Positions 7,960-17,850 of a stretch of 47,729 nucleotides of DNA are shown here, piece by piece. The stretch is from NCBI RefSeq assembly GCF_002259415.1, contig NZ_NPFY01000014.1, positions 1 to 47,729 of the forward strand, given 5' to 3'. The stretch's first letter is position 1, and each line of letters starts with the position of its first letter. The translations under genes and the position numbers were made by a program. The notes below the pieces were generated by a model. The model had not been told where the DNA came from and ran no database searches. It was given only the letters and a program-made list of their open reading frames with translations. Source of the stretch: Rhodococcus sp. 14-2470-1b (lineage in GTDB: Bacteria; Actinomycetota; Actinomycetes; Mycobacteriales; Mycobacteriaceae).

Positions 7960-9953
7960 GATTGCACCTCTGAATCTTCGTTGGGAGTGATGCGGGCGAG
8001 AACTTGGTCGACCTGAACCTGGTCACCGACCGACACCGCGAGTTCGACGGTTCCGTCGACCGGGGTGGTCAGGGTGTGTTCCATCTTCATCGCCTCCACG
8101 ACGACGATGGCGGTTCCTGCGGTCACGACGTCACCGGCAATGACCTCGACTGCGATGACCGAACCGGGCATCGGGCTGAGGATCTCGGCGTCGTCCGAGT
8201 GGGCTTCCTCGGCGCGAACACTCGGCTCGGACACCGTCGAAATCGACCAGGTTCCGCGTGAACTTGAAATCCAGGTCGCATTCTCGGCGTGGGCGAATCG
8301 CGCAGTCACACGGTGCCCGTCGACGACGGTCACGATGGTGTCCGTTCGTACTTCGGCGTGCAGGGGCCTGGATGGCCCATCGCCGACGGCGACCTTCGCC
8401 GATCCAGGAACACCGGTGATCGAGACGTGCACTGCCGCTTCGCCTGTGGACAATCGCACAGTGAACGGCGCGTGCTCGCCCACCCGCCATCCGGTCGGGG
8501 ACGACCAGATGTCGGACCCGGCGCCGGTCCACGTCTCGAGCCAGGAGACGGCTGCAGCCGCGATCAGCGCCTGATCCGGCACGGACTCAGGAGTGAAATC
8601 TTCCAGTCGGCGGTCCAACAGACCGGTGTCGAGCGTGCCCGCTCGAACGTCGTCGTCGGCAAGCAGGAATCGGGCGAACTCGATGTTGGTGACGACGCCC
8701 AGTACGGCCGTCTCCGACAACGCACGATCGAGTGTGCGCAGGGCGGTAGCTCGATCGGGCCCGTACGCAATCACCTTCGACACCATCGGGTCGTAGGCGC
8801 TTCCCACCTCGGTGCCGACGGCGAGCGAGGAATCGACCCGAACCCCGTCACCACCGGGTTCACGGAGCCCGACGACGGTGCCACCGGTGGGAAGAAAGCC
8901 GCGGCCAGGATCCTCCGCGTACACGCGGGTCTCGATCGCGTGACCGGTGAGAACGATGTCGTTCTGCTGCAGAGTCAGTACCTCACCTGCAGCAATACGA
9001 ACTTGCCATTCGACGAGATCGAGTCCGGTCACCATCTCCGTGACCGGGTGCTCGACCTGCAAGCGGGTGTTCATCTCCATGAAGAAGAACTCGTCGGGGC
9101 TGTCTGCGGAGACGATGAATTCGACAGTTCCTGCGCCGGTGTAGTCGACGCTGCGGGCCGTGTTGCACGCCGCTTCGCCGATACGGGCGCGGGTCTGCGG
9201 GTCGAGTAGTGGCGACGGCGCTTCCTCGATCACCTTCTGGTGACGGCGTTGCAGGCTGCACTCGCGTTCCCCGAGATGAACGACGTTGCCGTACTGGTCC
9301 GCCAGAATTTGCACCTCGATATGTCTGGGCCGGAGGACGAACCGCTCGAGGAACAGCGTGTCGTCGCCGAACGACGACGCAGCCTCACGGCGCGCGCTGG
9401 CCAGGGCGGCCGGCAGATCTTCTGCTCGTTCGACCAGCCTCATTCCTTTTCCGCCTCCGCCTGCCGACGGTTTGACCAGCACCGGGAAGCCGATCTCGTC
9501 GGCGCCGGAGATCAAATCGGCGTCGGTCAACCCGGGCCGCGAGATGCCCGGAACGACTGGGACCCCGAACTCGGTGACGGCGTCCTTTGCCGTGATCTTG
9601 TCGCCCATCGCGGCGATGGCCGTGGCCGATGGCCCGAGGAATGCGATGTCGGCCTCCGCGCACGCGGCTGCGAACTCCGCGTTCTCGGAGAGGAAACCGT
9701 AGCCAGGATGAATCGCCTGGGCGCCTGTGCGTTCGGCTGCCTCGATCACGTTGCGGATCGACAGATAACTGTCCTTCGCTGCAGCTGGTCCGATGCGTAC
9801 GGCGGTATCGGCCTCGGTGACGTGCCGAGCTCCTGCGTCCGCATCGCTGTAGACAGCAACGGAGGTGATTCCCATCGTGCGCAGGGTTCGAGCCACGCGG
9901 ACTGCGATCTCACCGCGGTTCGCGATCAGTACGGTATCGATTCTTTCGACCAT
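7956..9953 (-). CDS. accA1: Biotin-dependent acyl-CoA carboxylase alpha subunit (biotin carboxylase + BCCP)
   Basis: A 665-residue fusion of biotin carboxylase and biotin carboxyl carrier domains. The start [11 protein letters not shown] (10-20), the ATP-grasp loop GGGGKGM (165-171) and the [14 protein letters not shown] block mark the carboxylase. The C-terminus holds EAMKM (620-624) with the biotinylated Lys623. The frame stays open upstream to 10361, but that part is antisense to accD1; the ATG at 9951-9953, six bases after the accD1 stop, gives the family N-terminus. In mycobacteria AccA1 with AccD1 carboxylates 3-methylcrotonyl-CoA in leucine degradation. The partner, accD1, is immediately upstream. 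Confidence 0.93.
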   Translation of the reverse strand: MVERIDTVLIANRGEIAVRVARTLRTMGITSVAVYSDADAGARHVTEADTAVRIGPAAAKDSYLSIRNVIEAAERTGAQAIHPGYGFLSENAEFAAACAEADIAFLGPSATAIAAMGDKITAKDAVTEFGVPVVPGISRPGLTDADLISGADEIGFPVLVKPSAGGGGKGMRLVERAEDLPAALASARREAASSFGDDTLFLERFVLRPRHIEVQILADQYGNVVHLGERECSLQRRHQKVIEEAPSPLLDPQTRARIGEAACNTARSVDYTGAGTVEFIVSADSPDEFFFMEMNTRLQVEHPVTEMVTGLDLVEWQVRIAAGEVLTLQQNDIVLTGHAIETRVYAEDPGRGFLPTGGTVVGLREPGGDGVRVDSSLAVGTEVGSAYDPMVSKVIAYGPDRATALRTLDRALSETAVLGVVTNIEFARFLLADDDVRAGTLDTGLLDRRLEDFTPESVPDQALIAAAAVSWLETWTGAGSDIWSSPTGWRVGEHAPFTVRLSTGEAAVHVSITGVPGSAKVAVGDGPSRPLHAEVRTDTIVTVVDGHRVTARFAHAENATWISSSRGTWSISTVSEPSVRAEEAHSDDAEILSPMPGSVIAVEVIAGDVVTAGTAIVVVEAMKMEHTLTTPVDGTVELAVSVGDQVQVDQVLARITPNEDSEVQS

Positions 9954-9958
9954 TTGTC

Positions 9959-11536
9959 TCACATCCTGAAAACGCCGTAGGAGACCGGTTCGAGCGGTGC
10001 GTTGGCGCACGCCGACAATGCCAGTCCGAGAACAGTTCTGGTGTCGGCCGGGTCGATTATTCCGTCGTCCCACAGCCTGGCCGTCGAGTAGTACGGGTTG
10101 CCCTGTGTCTCGTACTGGGCGCGAATCGGCGCTTTGAACGACTCCTGATCTTCTTCCGACCAGGGCTTGCCCGCCGCGTCGAGTTGGTCGCTGCGTACGG
10201 TCGCCAACACCGACGCGGCCTGCTCGCCGCCCATGACCGAAATGCGCGCGTTGGGCCACATGAACAGGAAGCGGGGAGAGTAGGCGCGCCCGCACATCGA
10301 GTAGTTGCCTGCACCGTACGATCCACCGATCACGACGGTCAACTTCGGAACGCGGGCACACGCGACGGCAGTCACCATTTTGGCACCGTGTTTGGCGATT
10401 CCACCCGCCTCGTAGTCGCGCCCGACCATGAAGCCGGAGAGGTTCTGCAGGAACACAAGTGGGACGCTGCGCTTGTCGCAGAGCTCGATGAAGTGGGCGC
10501 CCTTCATTGCCGACTCGGAAAAGAGAACACCGTTGTTGGCGACGATACCGACGGGATGACCGTGGATGTGCGCGAAGCCGGTGACGAGTGTCTTACCGTA
10601 TTCGGCCTTGAACTCGTCGAACTCACCTGCGTCGACGACTCGGGTGATCACTTCCCGCACGTCGTACGGAGTTCGGGGGTCGGTGGGGACCACGTCGTAC
10701 AACTCGTGCTGGTCTGCGATCGGTTCACGGGACGGAGCGACGTCCCACGGGCACGGCGTGCGAGGCCCGAGCGTCGAGACGATCTTCCGCACTCGGTCCA
10801 GGGCGTCGCGATCGTCCTCGGCCAGGTGGTCGGTGACGCCGGAGATCTTCGAATGCACGTCACCGCCGCCGAGCTCCTCGGCCGTGACGATCTCTCCGGT
10901 GGCAGCCTTCACCAAGGGCGGACCACCGAGAAAAATGGTTCCCTGATTCCTGACGATGACGGCCTCGTCGCTCATGGCCGGAACGTACGCGCCGCCGGCG
11001 GTGCACGACCCCATCACCGCAGCGATCTGCGCAATTCCTTTGGCGCTCATGGTGGCCTGATTGAAGAAGATGCGGCCGAAGTGGTCGCGGTCAGGAAACA
11101 CCTCGTCCTGGCGGGGAAGGAACGCACCGCCGGAATCGACCAGATAAACGCACGGCAGCGTGTTCTGCAGTGCAATCTCCTGAGCGCGCAAGTGCTTCTT
11201 CACCGTCATCGGGTAGTAGGTGCCGCCCTTGACCGTTGCGTCGTTGGCGATCACGACACACTCACGCCCCGACACCCTGCCGATTCCCGCAATGACCCCT
11301 GCGCCCGGGCATTCGTCGTCGTACAGGCCGTTGGCTGCGAGCGGAGCGATCTCGAGGAAGGGGCTGCCCGGGTCGAGCAGCTCGTTCACGCGGTCGCGGG
11401 GGAGCAGCTTGCCTCGGGCAACGTGGCGTTCTCTCGACTTCTCGCTACCGCCGAGCGCGGCGCCGGCCAGGCGTTCGGCGAGTTCGGCGGTGAGGAGCTG
11501 GTGTTCTGCCCTGCTCGCGGTCGGTTCATGTGCCAT
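9959..11536 (-). CDS. accD1: Acyl-CoA carboxylase beta subunit (3-methylcrotonyl-CoA carboxylase type)
   Basis: A 525-residue carboxyltransferase. The block [20 protein letters not shown] followed by FFNQATMSA, and [17 protein letters not shown], match the beta subunit of 3-methylcrotonyl-CoA carboxylase rather than propionyl- or acetyl-CoA forms; the oxyanion-type glycine runs [15 protein letters not shown] and [16 protein letters not shown] are also present. It transfers carboxyl from biotin on AccA1 to the acyl-CoA. It is the first gene of the minus-strand operon and is divergent from the TetR regulator; the 116-bp gap holds two operator-like sites. Confidence 0.93.
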   Translation of the reverse strand: MAHEPTASRAEHQLLTAELAERLAGAALGGSEKSRERHVARGKLLPRDRVNELLDPGSPFLEIAPLAANGLYDDECPGAGVIAGIGRVSGRECVVIANDATVKGGTYYPMTVKKHLRAQEIALQNTLPCVYLVDSGGAFLPRQDEVFPDRDHFGRIFFNQATMSAKGIAQIAAVMGSCTAGGAYVPAMSDEAVIVRNQGTIFLGGPPLVKAATGEIVTAEELGGGDVHSKISGVTDHLAEDDRDALDRVRKIVSTLGPRTPCPWDVAPSREPIADQHELYDVVPTDPRTPYDVREVITRVVDAGEFDEFKAEYGKTLVTGFAHIHGHPVGIVANNGVLFSESAMKGAHFIELCDKRSVPLVFLQNLSGFMVGRDYEAGGIAKHGAKMVTAVACARVPKLTVVIGGSYGAGNYSMCGRAYSPRFLFMWPNARISVMGGEQAASVLATVRSDQLDAAGKPWSEEDQESFKAPIRAQYETQGNPYYSTARLWDDGIIDPADTRTVLGLALSACANAPLEPVSYGVFRM

Positions 11537-11580
11537 ATGGTGCGCGCCTTCGGTCCGATCGTGCGAAGCGATTGATTTCA

Positions 11581-11622
11581 GTTAACTAGAAATAACTGGA
11601 ATGATAGTAAACTAGGATTAAC
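11581..11622. promoter_or_regulatory. Two tandem operator-like sites between accD1 and the TetR gene
   Basis: Two 16-bp elements, GTTAACTAGAAATAAC (11581-11596) and GTAAACTAGGATTAAC (11607-11622), match at 13 of 16 positions and start exactly 26 bp apart. Each has inverted GTTA/TAAC-like ends. This AT-rich island in a GC-rich gap, between the divergent TetR and carboxylase genes, is the expected place for a TetR autoregulatory operator. Binding is inferred. Confidence 0.65.
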
Positions 11623-11652
11623 CGAGTTGTCCAGGATGGGGGAGAGGAATCA

Positions 11653-12267
11653 GTGACGGAACAGACTGTGGTCGGCGAGTCCAAACCGGAAACGCTACGT
11701 GAACGCCGTAAGGCAGAACGGCGCGCGCAGTTGCTTTCTGCGGCCGCCGAACTGTTCGCCGACCGCGGTTTCGCATCCGTGCGACTCGAAGATCTCGGCG
11801 CAGCAGTCGGGGTCAGTGGGCCGGCCGTCTACCGGCACTTCCCCAACAAGGAGTCCGTACTCGTGGAGCTGCTCGTCGGTATTTCGGAGTACCTGCTCGA
11901 GGGCGGAAGGCGAGTAGCGAACCGTCAGCCTGCAGGTCGTGAGGTCCTGAACGACCTCATCGAATTTCATCTGGACTTCGCCTTCGAATCTCCGGCCCTC
12001 ATCCGAATCCAGGACCGCGACCTGCAGAACCTCCCGGATGCAGCCCGGCGCAAGGTGCGTCGGATGCAGCGCGAGTACGTGGAGCTGTGGGTTGCGCAAC
12101 TGAGGGTCCACGACGAGGCGCTCAGCGAAATCGATGCTCGTACACAAGCTCACGCAGTCTTCGGGTTGATCAACTCGACTCCGTACAGTGCGGGGCGCAC
12201 ACGATCCAAGAACGTGCGCCCACTGCTGCGGGGAATGGCCACCGGGGCGCTGGGAATCGACGGGTGA
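11653..12267 (+). CDS. TetR-family regulator of the carboxylase operon
   Basis: A 204-residue TetR protein. The N-terminal helix-turn-helix spans about 25-68: LLSAAAELFADRGFASVRLEDLGAAVGVSGPAVYRHFPNKESVL in outline, with the recognition helix around SGPAVYRHF. The C-terminal helical ligand domain has no family-specific motif. The start codon is GTG at 11653, with GGGGGAGAGG just upstream. Its mycobacterial counterpart lies in the same divergent position next to accD1. I infer repression of accD1-accA1-FadE-MaoC-CitE, relieved by an acyl-CoA intermediate. Confidence 0.88.
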   Translation: MTEQTVVGESKPETLRERRKAERRAQLLSAAAELFADRGFASVRLEDLGAAVGVSGPAVYRHFPNKESVLVELLVGISEYLLEGGRRVANRQPAGREVLNDLIEFHLDFAFESPALIRIQDRDLQNLPDAARRKVRRMQREYVELWVAQLRVHDEALSEIDARTQAHAVFGLINSTPYSAGRTRSKNVRPLLRGMATGALGIDG

Positions 12268-12319
12268 GGCGCACGAATGCGGACCGCTACTGCGATTCGG
12301 ATGTGTCGGACCGTAGGCA

Positions 12320-12333
12320 TATCGGGATACATT
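12320..12333 (+). promoter_or_regulatory. IclR promoter box: TATC-GG-GATA palindrome fused to a TACATT -10
   Basis: The 10-bp palindrome TATCGGGATA (12320-12329) overlaps TACATT (12328-12333), a -10-like hexamer. The GTG start of the IclR gene is only six bases further on, so the transcript is probably leaderless. No good -35 is visible. A near copy with a compensating base change lies at 17853-17866 upstream of the GntP gene. Confidence 0.5.
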
Positions 12334-12339
12334 TGAATT

Positions 12340-13122
12340 GTGAGCACGGACAACTCCTCGGGATCCAAGCAGCAACCCTTGCTCGTTCTGGGCAAGATCA
12401 CCGAAATCCTCGACGCTTTCTCCTTCGATCGTCCGTCGCTGACGCTCGGTGAAATTCAGCAGGCCACCGGTCTTCCGACGTCGACCGTTCAGCGTCTTGT
12501 CACCAACCTGGTGCAACAAGGGTTTCTCGATCGAAGCGGCGACCGAATTCGGATCGGCGTGAGGATGTCCTATTGGGCCGCCACTGCAGCCAAAGATCTC
12601 GATGTTCTGTCCATCGTCACCCCGATTCTCAAGAACCTACGTGACGAGACAACGGAGACCACGTGCTTCTTTCGGGCCGAACAGCACTATCGGGTCTGTG
12701 TGGCGTTGGCGGAAACGCGACATCCGCTCCGGCGAGACATGTACGTAGGCAAGATCGCTCCGCTGAACGCGGGCTCGGCGGGACGCGTGCTTCTCGCGTA
12801 CGACGACGACTTGGCGGAAGAGATCCTGGCACAGGATCTTCAACCGGTGACGGATCTGACGGTGACCGAACCCGACGTTCTTCGGGAATTGCTGCGGAAG
12901 ACCAGATCCGACGGTTACGCGATCACGACTGGCGAGCGAGACACAGGAGCATCCGGATTGTCGGCGCCGGTGTTCAATTCCGCGGCCGACATCATCGGGG
13001 CCGTGTTGATCAGCGGACCCACTCTCCGGATGCCCCTGTCGAAATGCGAGGAGTGGGTGGATCTGCTGGTCTCGCACGCCGAGCAGATCACCCGAACTCT
13101 CGGTGGTCGCTACCCGGCGTGA
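12340..13122 (+). CDS. IclR-family transcriptional regulator
   Basis: A 260-residue regulator. The winged helix-turn-helix is at about 12-72 (LGKITEILDAFSFDRPSLTLGEIQQATGLPTSTVQRLVTNLVQQGFL in outline). The effector-binding GAF-like domain occupies about 85-255, with PLNAGSAGRVLLAYD and YAITTGERDTGASGLSAPVF as typical blocks. The start is GTG at 12340, probably leaderless. The stop overlaps the convergent dehydrogenase stop by 13 bp. The likely target is the GntP-CoA transferase-lyase-dehydrogenase unit, because a similar promoter box is found at both places. Confidence 0.9.
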   Translation: MSTDNSSGSKQQPLLVLGKITEILDAFSFDRPSLTLGEIQQATGLPTSTVQRLVTNLVQQGFLDRSGDRIRIGVRMSYWAATAAKDLDVLSIVTPILKNLRDETTETTCFFRAEQHYRVCVALAETRHPLRRDMYVGKIAPLNAGSAGRVLLAYDDDLAEEILAQDLQPVTDLTVTEPDVLRELLRKTRSDGYAITTGERDTGASGLSAPVFNSAADIIGAVLISGPTLRMPLSKCEEWVDLLVSHAEQITRTLGGRYPA

Positions 13123-14099
13123 GGCCACGCATCGGGGTTGACCGGATGCGGAGGAAGGACGCCGCTGACCATCGCGGCGGCGTTCTCGGCGCACAACCTG
13201 GCCATCTCCGACCGCACCGATACCGTCGCGCTACCTACATGGGGGAGTAGTACGGCGTTCGGGAGCTCCGCGAGACCCGGCGCCAGAGCCGGCTCGCGTT
13301 CGAACACGTCCAGTCCTGCAGCGGCGATCGTTCGGTTACCGAGCGCCTCCACGAGCGCGGTCTCGTCCACAACGGGACCACGAGCTGTATTGACCAGAAT
13401 CGCCGAGTCCTTCATCGCCTTCATCACGTCGGCGTCCACGAGGTGATGCGTCGCGTCGGTCAGCGGAACGTGAAGGGACAGAAAATCACTCGTCGTCACC
13501 AGCTCGTCCCACGTGACATGCTCGACGCGGCCCGCGAATTCACCGAGTTCGGCGTCGCTGACGTCTCGATCCGACGGCGGACGTGGGCAGAACTTGACCT
13601 GCATACCGAAACCGAGTGCGCGCCGTGCCGTCGCGCGCGCAATCCGGCCGAAACCGGCGAGGCCGAGAACCCGCCCGGACACGTCCGTGCCGAGCATGAA
13701 CTCAGGGGCCCAGCCGGTGAAGCCTCCGGATCGCACGAGGCTGTCCGCCTCCACTGCGCGGCGTGCCGTCGACAGCATCAGAAGCAACGCGATGTCTGCG
13801 GTGGAGTCGGTCAGCACACCAGGAGTGTTTCCGACGGTGATGCCGCGTGCCGTTGCCGCTGCCACGTCGATGTTGTCGAATCCGACTGCGTAATTCGATA
13901 TTCCGGTGAGCTTGGCCGATTCCAGCAACTCGGCGTCGAATCTGTCGCGAAGTTGGGATACGACTACCGAGTACTCACCCGACGCGCATCTCTCGACGAG
14001 CCCCGCGTGATCGAGTGCGAGCACCTCGACCTCACCGGCCGCAGCGAGAATGTCCATCCCGGGAGTGGGGATAGGCGTCGTGACGAGAATCTTGCTCAT
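13110..14099 (-). CDS. D-isomer-specific 2-hydroxyacid dehydrogenase
   Basis: A 329-residue NAD(P)-dependent dehydrogenase. The catalytic triad is R240 (NTARGPVVDE), E269 (FEREP) and H287 (LPHVGSAT), and the nucleotide loop GFGRIA is at 149-154. The ATG at 14097-14099 overlaps the lyase stop as ATGA, which fixes the start; a frame extension by three codons is not needed. Relatives reduce glyoxylate, hydroxypyruvate or other 2-oxo acids. As last gene of the unit it may reduce a 2-oxo acid released upstream in the pathway, or oxidise the imported hydroxy acid. The direction is not evident. Confidence 0.88.
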   Translation of the reverse strand: MSKILVTTPIPTPGMDILAAAGEVEVLALDHAGLVERCASGEYSVVVSQLRDRFDAELLESAKLTGISNYAVGFDNIDVAAATARGITVGNTPGVLTDSTADIALLLMLSTARRAVEADSLVRSGGFTGWAPEFMLGTDVSGRVLGLAGFGRIARATARRALGFGMQVKFCPRPPSDRDVSDAELGEFAGRVEHVTWDELVTTSDFLSLHVPLTDATHHLVDADVMKAMKDSAILVNTARGPVVDETALVEALGNRTIAAAGLDVFEREPALAPGLAELPNAVLLPHVGSATVSVRSEMARLCAENAAAMVSGVLPPHPVNPDAWPHAG

Positions 14100-15049
14100 A
14101 CGACCCACTCGAACGGGTTGACGGATCCGGTGCCTTCCGAACGGTCGCTGCGGCTCGAGCGTGCACCCTGCACCGTCTTGGACCGCATGGGTTCACCGAG
14201 CTCGGCAAGCAGATTCTCCGATAGCTCGACCATGGTGGCCAGTTTATCGGGGTCGAACCAGTCCGGGCGAGTCGCGAAGAGGATGTCCTCCGTCGAGGTG
14301 TTTCCGCTCGCGCCGGGTGCGAACGGGCACCCTCCCAGACCACCGAGGGACCCGTCGACCAGAGTGGCCCCTGCAGTGATCGCGGCGAGTGTGTTCGCCA
14401 CTCCGAGACCCCATGTGTCATGACCGTGATAGACGATGCGGCGCTGCGGGGACTCGGCAGCGACCCGCTCGACGAGCGACGTCACTTGGGTGGGGACAGC
14501 CTGTCCGAGAGTGTCGCAGATGACGATGTCGACCGAACCGGCCGTTCTGTCGTCGTTGGCGATGGACAGAACACGATCCTCCGGAACGTGGCCGTCGAAC
14601 GGGCACGTGAACGACGTTGCGATACACAGCTCGATCTTGCCGCCGACCGACTCGGCGATCGCGGTGGCATCGGGCATCGCGGCGATGGACGTCTCTGTCG
14701 AACGGCCGATGTTGGCCTGGTTGTGCGCATCGGACGCCGACAGGCAGTACTGGAAGTTGCGCGCGCCGGCCGCCGCCGCCTTCTCGACGTGCCGTGGCGT
14801 GGCGACCCACACCCAGCATCGCTCCAGTTCTTCGGGCGTGAGTTCGCCGATGAGTTCGAGCGTTCCCGCCATGGGGGGAACCTTGTCCGGCCTGGCGAGA
14901 GAGCCCAATTCGATCTCCGGCACGCCCAGAGCAATGAGCTGGCGGGTGATGTCGAGCTTCCGTGCGACGGACAACAGTTTGCCTGTCAGCTGGAGCCCGT
15001 CGCGCAACGTGACGTCTCGTAGTTGCGCTGTTGGAGTGAACTGGTACAT
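14096..15049 (-). CDS. Hydroxymethylglutaryl-CoA lyase-like enzyme
   Basis: A 317-residue DRE-TIM lyase. All key residues of HMG-CoA lyase can be read: R17/D18 (LRDGLQ), E47 (EIELGS), H208 and H210 (YHGHDTWG), and the catalytic cysteine C241 in GGLGGCPFAPGASGN. These are the substrate, metal and acid/base residues for retro-Claisen cleavage of 3-hydroxy-3-methylglutaryl-CoA to acetyl-CoA and acetoacetate. The CoA-transferase stop overlaps its start (TGATG), so the pair probably activates and then cleaves a free acid. The acid may be 3-hydroxy-3-methylglutarate or a close analogue; this is inferred. Confidence 0.87.
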   Translation of the reverse strand: MYQFTPTAQLRDVTLRDGLQLTGKLLSVARKLDITRQLIALGVPEIELGSLARPDKVPPMAGTLELIGELTPEELERCWVWVATPRHVEKAAAAGARNFQYCLSASDAHNQANIGRSTETSIAAMPDATAIAESVGGKIELCIATSFTCPFDGHVPEDRVLSIANDDRTAGSVDIVICDTLGQAVPTQVTSLVERVAAESPQRRIVYHGHDTWGLGVANTLAAITAGATLVDGSLGGLGGCPFAPGASGNTSTEDILFATRPDWFDPDKLATMVELSENLLAELGEPMRSKTVQGARSSRSDRSEGTGSVNPFEWVV

Positions 15050-16254
15050 CAGGCGCCGATCTCTTCGTTTTCTCTACCCAGGAGGTCTTTGAGTACTTCT
15101 GCAGTGTGTTCACCGAGTTCGGGGCCGACGGATCGAATCGGCAGCGAGGTGCCGCCGATGACAGGGACGATGCCCACGAAACCCACGTTTGTCGGCTCGC
15201 TCTCACCGGTGTCGACCCGAAAGTTCTGAATCATGTTGCGCGCGTTGTATTGCGCGTCGGCCACGACATCGGCGGCGGTGTAGATCGGGCCGGACGGAAC
15301 GCCGGCTGCGTCGAGGAGCATCAGCGCGTCGTCGCGTGAGTGGAGCCCGGTCCAGGCGCTGATCGCGGCGTCCAGCTCGTCGCGACGCTTCCATCTACCG
15401 GCGTTGGTCTGGAGATCGGGATCTGCGCCCAGGTCGGGCCGATCGATCGTCTCCATGTAGCGCTGGAAGATAGCGTCACCGTTGCCCGCGATGATGATGG
15501 AGTGACCGTCGTTGCACGGGTACGCGTTCGACGGGGCAATACCCTCCATGCGGCCTCCGACGCGTTCGCGTTCGACTCCGTAGGCAAGATAGTCCGGAAT
15601 CAGCGATTCCATCATCGACAGAATGGATTCGTTCAGTGCCACGTCGATGGACCGCTGTGTCAGGGACAGGGCGGATTTCGCAGTCTGACGTTGGAACAGG
15701 GCCATGACGCAGCCGAACGCCGCGTACAGGCCTGCGATCGAGTCTCCGATCGAGACTCCGACGCGCACCGGTGGCCGGTCCGGATCGCCGACGAGGTTGC
15801 GGAAACCTCCGTACGCTTCGGCGACTGCGGCGAATCCGGGGCGCTCGGACATGGGGCCTGTCTGTCCGAACGCGGAGATTCGGGTGACGATGAGGTCGGG
15901 GTTCTTCCGACTGAGAACCTCCGGCGAGATCCCCCATTTCTCCAGTGTCCCCGGACGGAAGTTCTCCAGCACGATGTCGCACTTCGCGGCGAGATCGATG
16001 ACGTCCTGTCGACCTTGGTCGGTGCGAAGATCGAGAACGATGGATTTCTTGTTGCGATTGATGGTGCGGTAGAGCATCGAGGTGGTGCCCGAGTACAGGC
16101 GCCAGTTGCGGAGCTCGTCGCCGGTGTCCGGTCGCTCGACCTTGATCACCTCGGCGCCGAAATCGGCCAGCATACGGGCTGCGGTCGGTGCGGCGATGTA
16201 GTTGCCGAGTTCGAGCACCCGTACCCCGCTCAGTGGTAGATCTCGGTCGGTCAT
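15049..16254 (-). CDS. CaiB/BaiF-family (class III) CoA-transferase
   Basis: A 401-residue class III CoA-transferase. LSGVRVLELGNYIAAP (8-23) and the FGAEVIKVERPDTGDELR block (32-49) form the N-terminal CoA-binding part; the catalytic aspartate is D171 in GVSIGDSIAGLYA. The frame is open to 17793, but that extension is antisense to the permease; the ATG at 16252-16254 gives the family N-terminus. It likely transfers CoA from an acyl-CoA donor to an imported organic acid, with the lyase acting next. It starts 68 bp downstream of the GntP gene. Confidence 0.9.
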   Translation of the reverse strand: MTDRDLPLSGVRVLELGNYIAAPTAARMLADFGAEVIKVERPDTGDELRNWRLYSGTTSMLYRTINRNKKSIVLDLRTDQGRQDVIDLAAKCDIVLENFRPGTLEKWGISPEVLSRKNPDLIVTRISAFGQTGPMSERPGFAAVAEAYGGFRNLVGDPDRPPVRVGVSIGDSIAGLYAAFGCVMALFQRQTAKSALSLTQRSIDVALNESILSMMESLIPDYLAYGVERERVGGRMEGIAPSNAYPCNDGHSIIIAGNGDAIFQRYMETIDRPDLGADPDLQTNAGRWKRRDELDAAISAWTGLHSRDDALMLLDAAGVPSGPIYTAADVVADAQYNARNMIQNFRVDTGESEPTNVGFVGIVPVIGGTSLPIRSVGPELGEHTAEVLKDLLGRENEEIGA

Positions 16255-16322
16255 GGTGTTCCTTTCGGTACTCTGCCCTGCATTCTCGTCGGGTGCACGG
16301 TCTGTGGGGGTCGTGTGGGCGC

Positions 16323-17777
16323 TCACAGTACGAGGCTCATCGGCATGATCAGCAGGAGGGCGATCACGGAGGCGACGGACACGCCGACGGAGCACGTCTT
16401 GAGTGTTCCGCGGGTTGTCTGTCCCATCAGCGACTGCAGAAGCCAGAAGGTGTTGCTCGTGACGTGAACCGCGAACAACGAACCGGCGCCTGCCGCAAGG
16501 GCGATGAAGACGGGGTCGAGTCCGATCAGCGGAGCGACAGGGGCGAGGATTCCGGCCGAGGTGATGGCGGAGATCGTCACGGAGCCGACTGCGATGTGCA
16601 GTGCAGCGGCGATGACCCACACCATCAGGAGTGGCGCTGCGGTGCTCGCGGTGAAGTACCGACCCAGGATCTCGCCCAGTCCTGCTTCGTTGATGACTGC
16701 TGCCAACGATCCACCGACACCGGTGAGGATGAGGATCTGTCCGCTTTCGGCGAATCCTCGGGCAAGTGCCTTCTCGACGCGCTGCTGGCCTACGTGGTAG
16801 CGGCCGATGAGGCACGTTCCGACCAGGCCGAAGAGGAGAGCGATGACCGGGCTGGCCACGAACTCGACAATGGGCTGCGAGAGCTCGGCGACCTCGAAGA
16901 CCGCACCGGTGGCGATCAGGACGAGCGCAAGAAGCAGCGGCGAGAGCAGCACGACAAGGCGAGTCTGCTTCTCCTGGCGCACCTTCTCCGCGACACCGAC
17001 AGCAGCCGAACCGCCGCCGGCGGAAGTGCTTTCGCTCGACGTACCGGTACCTTCCGTGGCAGCCGTTCCACCCAGCTCGTCGTCCGAGTCGGCACCGTCC
17101 ACCGGTCCGACCGTCTCGTCGATGACCGCGACCTGCTCCTCGTCCTTCTCCTCGTTCCACCAGCCGTGGCGGAAGACGAACGACATGATGGCAACCGAGA
17201 GTACGACGACGGGGACGATGAGGATGAGTCCGTAGATCATCATCTTGCCGAGAGGCACACCCAGCAGGCCGGCGAGGGCGAGGGCGGCGACGCCAGGAAC
17301 CATGAACACGATGCCGCACTCGAGTGCGATGGCCAGCGCCGTGGCCATCCGGGCGGTGCCGTACTTGCCGATCTTCGGCCCGAGGTTGCGGGCGAGCGGT
17401 GCAGAGATGACGAGAAGTACATCGAGGAAAATGGATTGAAGTACGGTCGCGATCGTGAGCGACAAGGCGTACGGCATTCGCTTCGGGCCGAAGGTACGCA
17501 GCAGCGTGCCCACCAGCCGTTGAATTGCGTTCATCTCCTGAAGCACGGAGCCCATGAGGACTCCGAAAGCGATGAGGAGGCCGACTTCGGCCATGATCTC
17601 GCCGAACCCGCCGGCGATGGTGTCGACCGTCTTGTCCACGCCCAGCTTGGTCGCGAGGCCGAGATAGGCGGCGCCGAGAACCAGCGAAACGACGGGGTTG
17701 AAACGAAAGCGAACGATGAAGACAACGACCGCCAGTACTGCTATGGCGGTGTTGAGCACGATCCACATGTCGGACAT
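16323..17777 (-). CDS. GntP-family organic-acid:H+ symporter
   Basis: A 484-residue polytopic membrane protein with about 12-14 hydrophobic segments, interrupted by a hydrophilic cytoplasmic loop rich in Glu/Asp/Gly/Ser (about 210-280). GVLMGSVLQEMNAIQRL and the late TSAGILAPVAPLIGLDP segment are typical of GntP permeases, which import gluconate and other hydroxy acids with protons. I chose the ATG at 17775-17777 (MSDMWIVLN), which has GGGAAGA upstream and starts directly before the first membrane helix; an in-frame start at 17846 adds a hydrophilic tail with no support. It leads the operon with the CoA-transferase, lyase and dehydrogenase. Confidence 0.88.
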   Translation of the reverse strand: MSDMWIVLNTAIAVLAVVVFIVRFRFNPVVSLVLGAAYLGLATKLGVDKTVDTIAGGFGEIMAEVGLLIAFGVLMGSVLQEMNAIQRLVGTLLRTFGPKRMPYALSLTIATVLQSIFLDVLLVISAPLARNLGPKIGKYGTARMATALAIALECGIVFMVPGVAALALAGLLGVPLGKMMIYGLILIVPVVVLSVAIMSFVFRHGWWNEEKDEEQVAVIDETVGPVDGADSDDELGGTAATEGTGTSSESTSAGGGSAAVGVAEKVRQEKQTRLVVLLSPLLLALVLIATGAVFEVAELSQPIVEFVASPVIALLFGLVGTCLIGRYHVGQQRVEKALARGFAESGQILILTGVGGSLAAVINEAGLGEILGRYFTASTAAPLLMVWVIAAALHIAVGSVTISAITSAGILAPVAPLIGLDPVFIALAAGAGSLFAVHVTSNTFWLLQSLMGQTTRGTLKTCSVGVSVASVIALLLIMPMSLVL

Positions 17778-17850
17778 CGGTTGGTCTTCCCACGAGTTGT
17801 GAGTGGCGTCATGAGAGATCTCGGCTGTGACGTGCCACACTGTCACTCAC

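Noticed and set aside
16255..17793. N-terminal extension of the CoA-transferase frame
   Set aside because: The long open frame is antisense to the GntP gene, rich in Arg/His, and the family N-terminus starts at the ATG at 16254.
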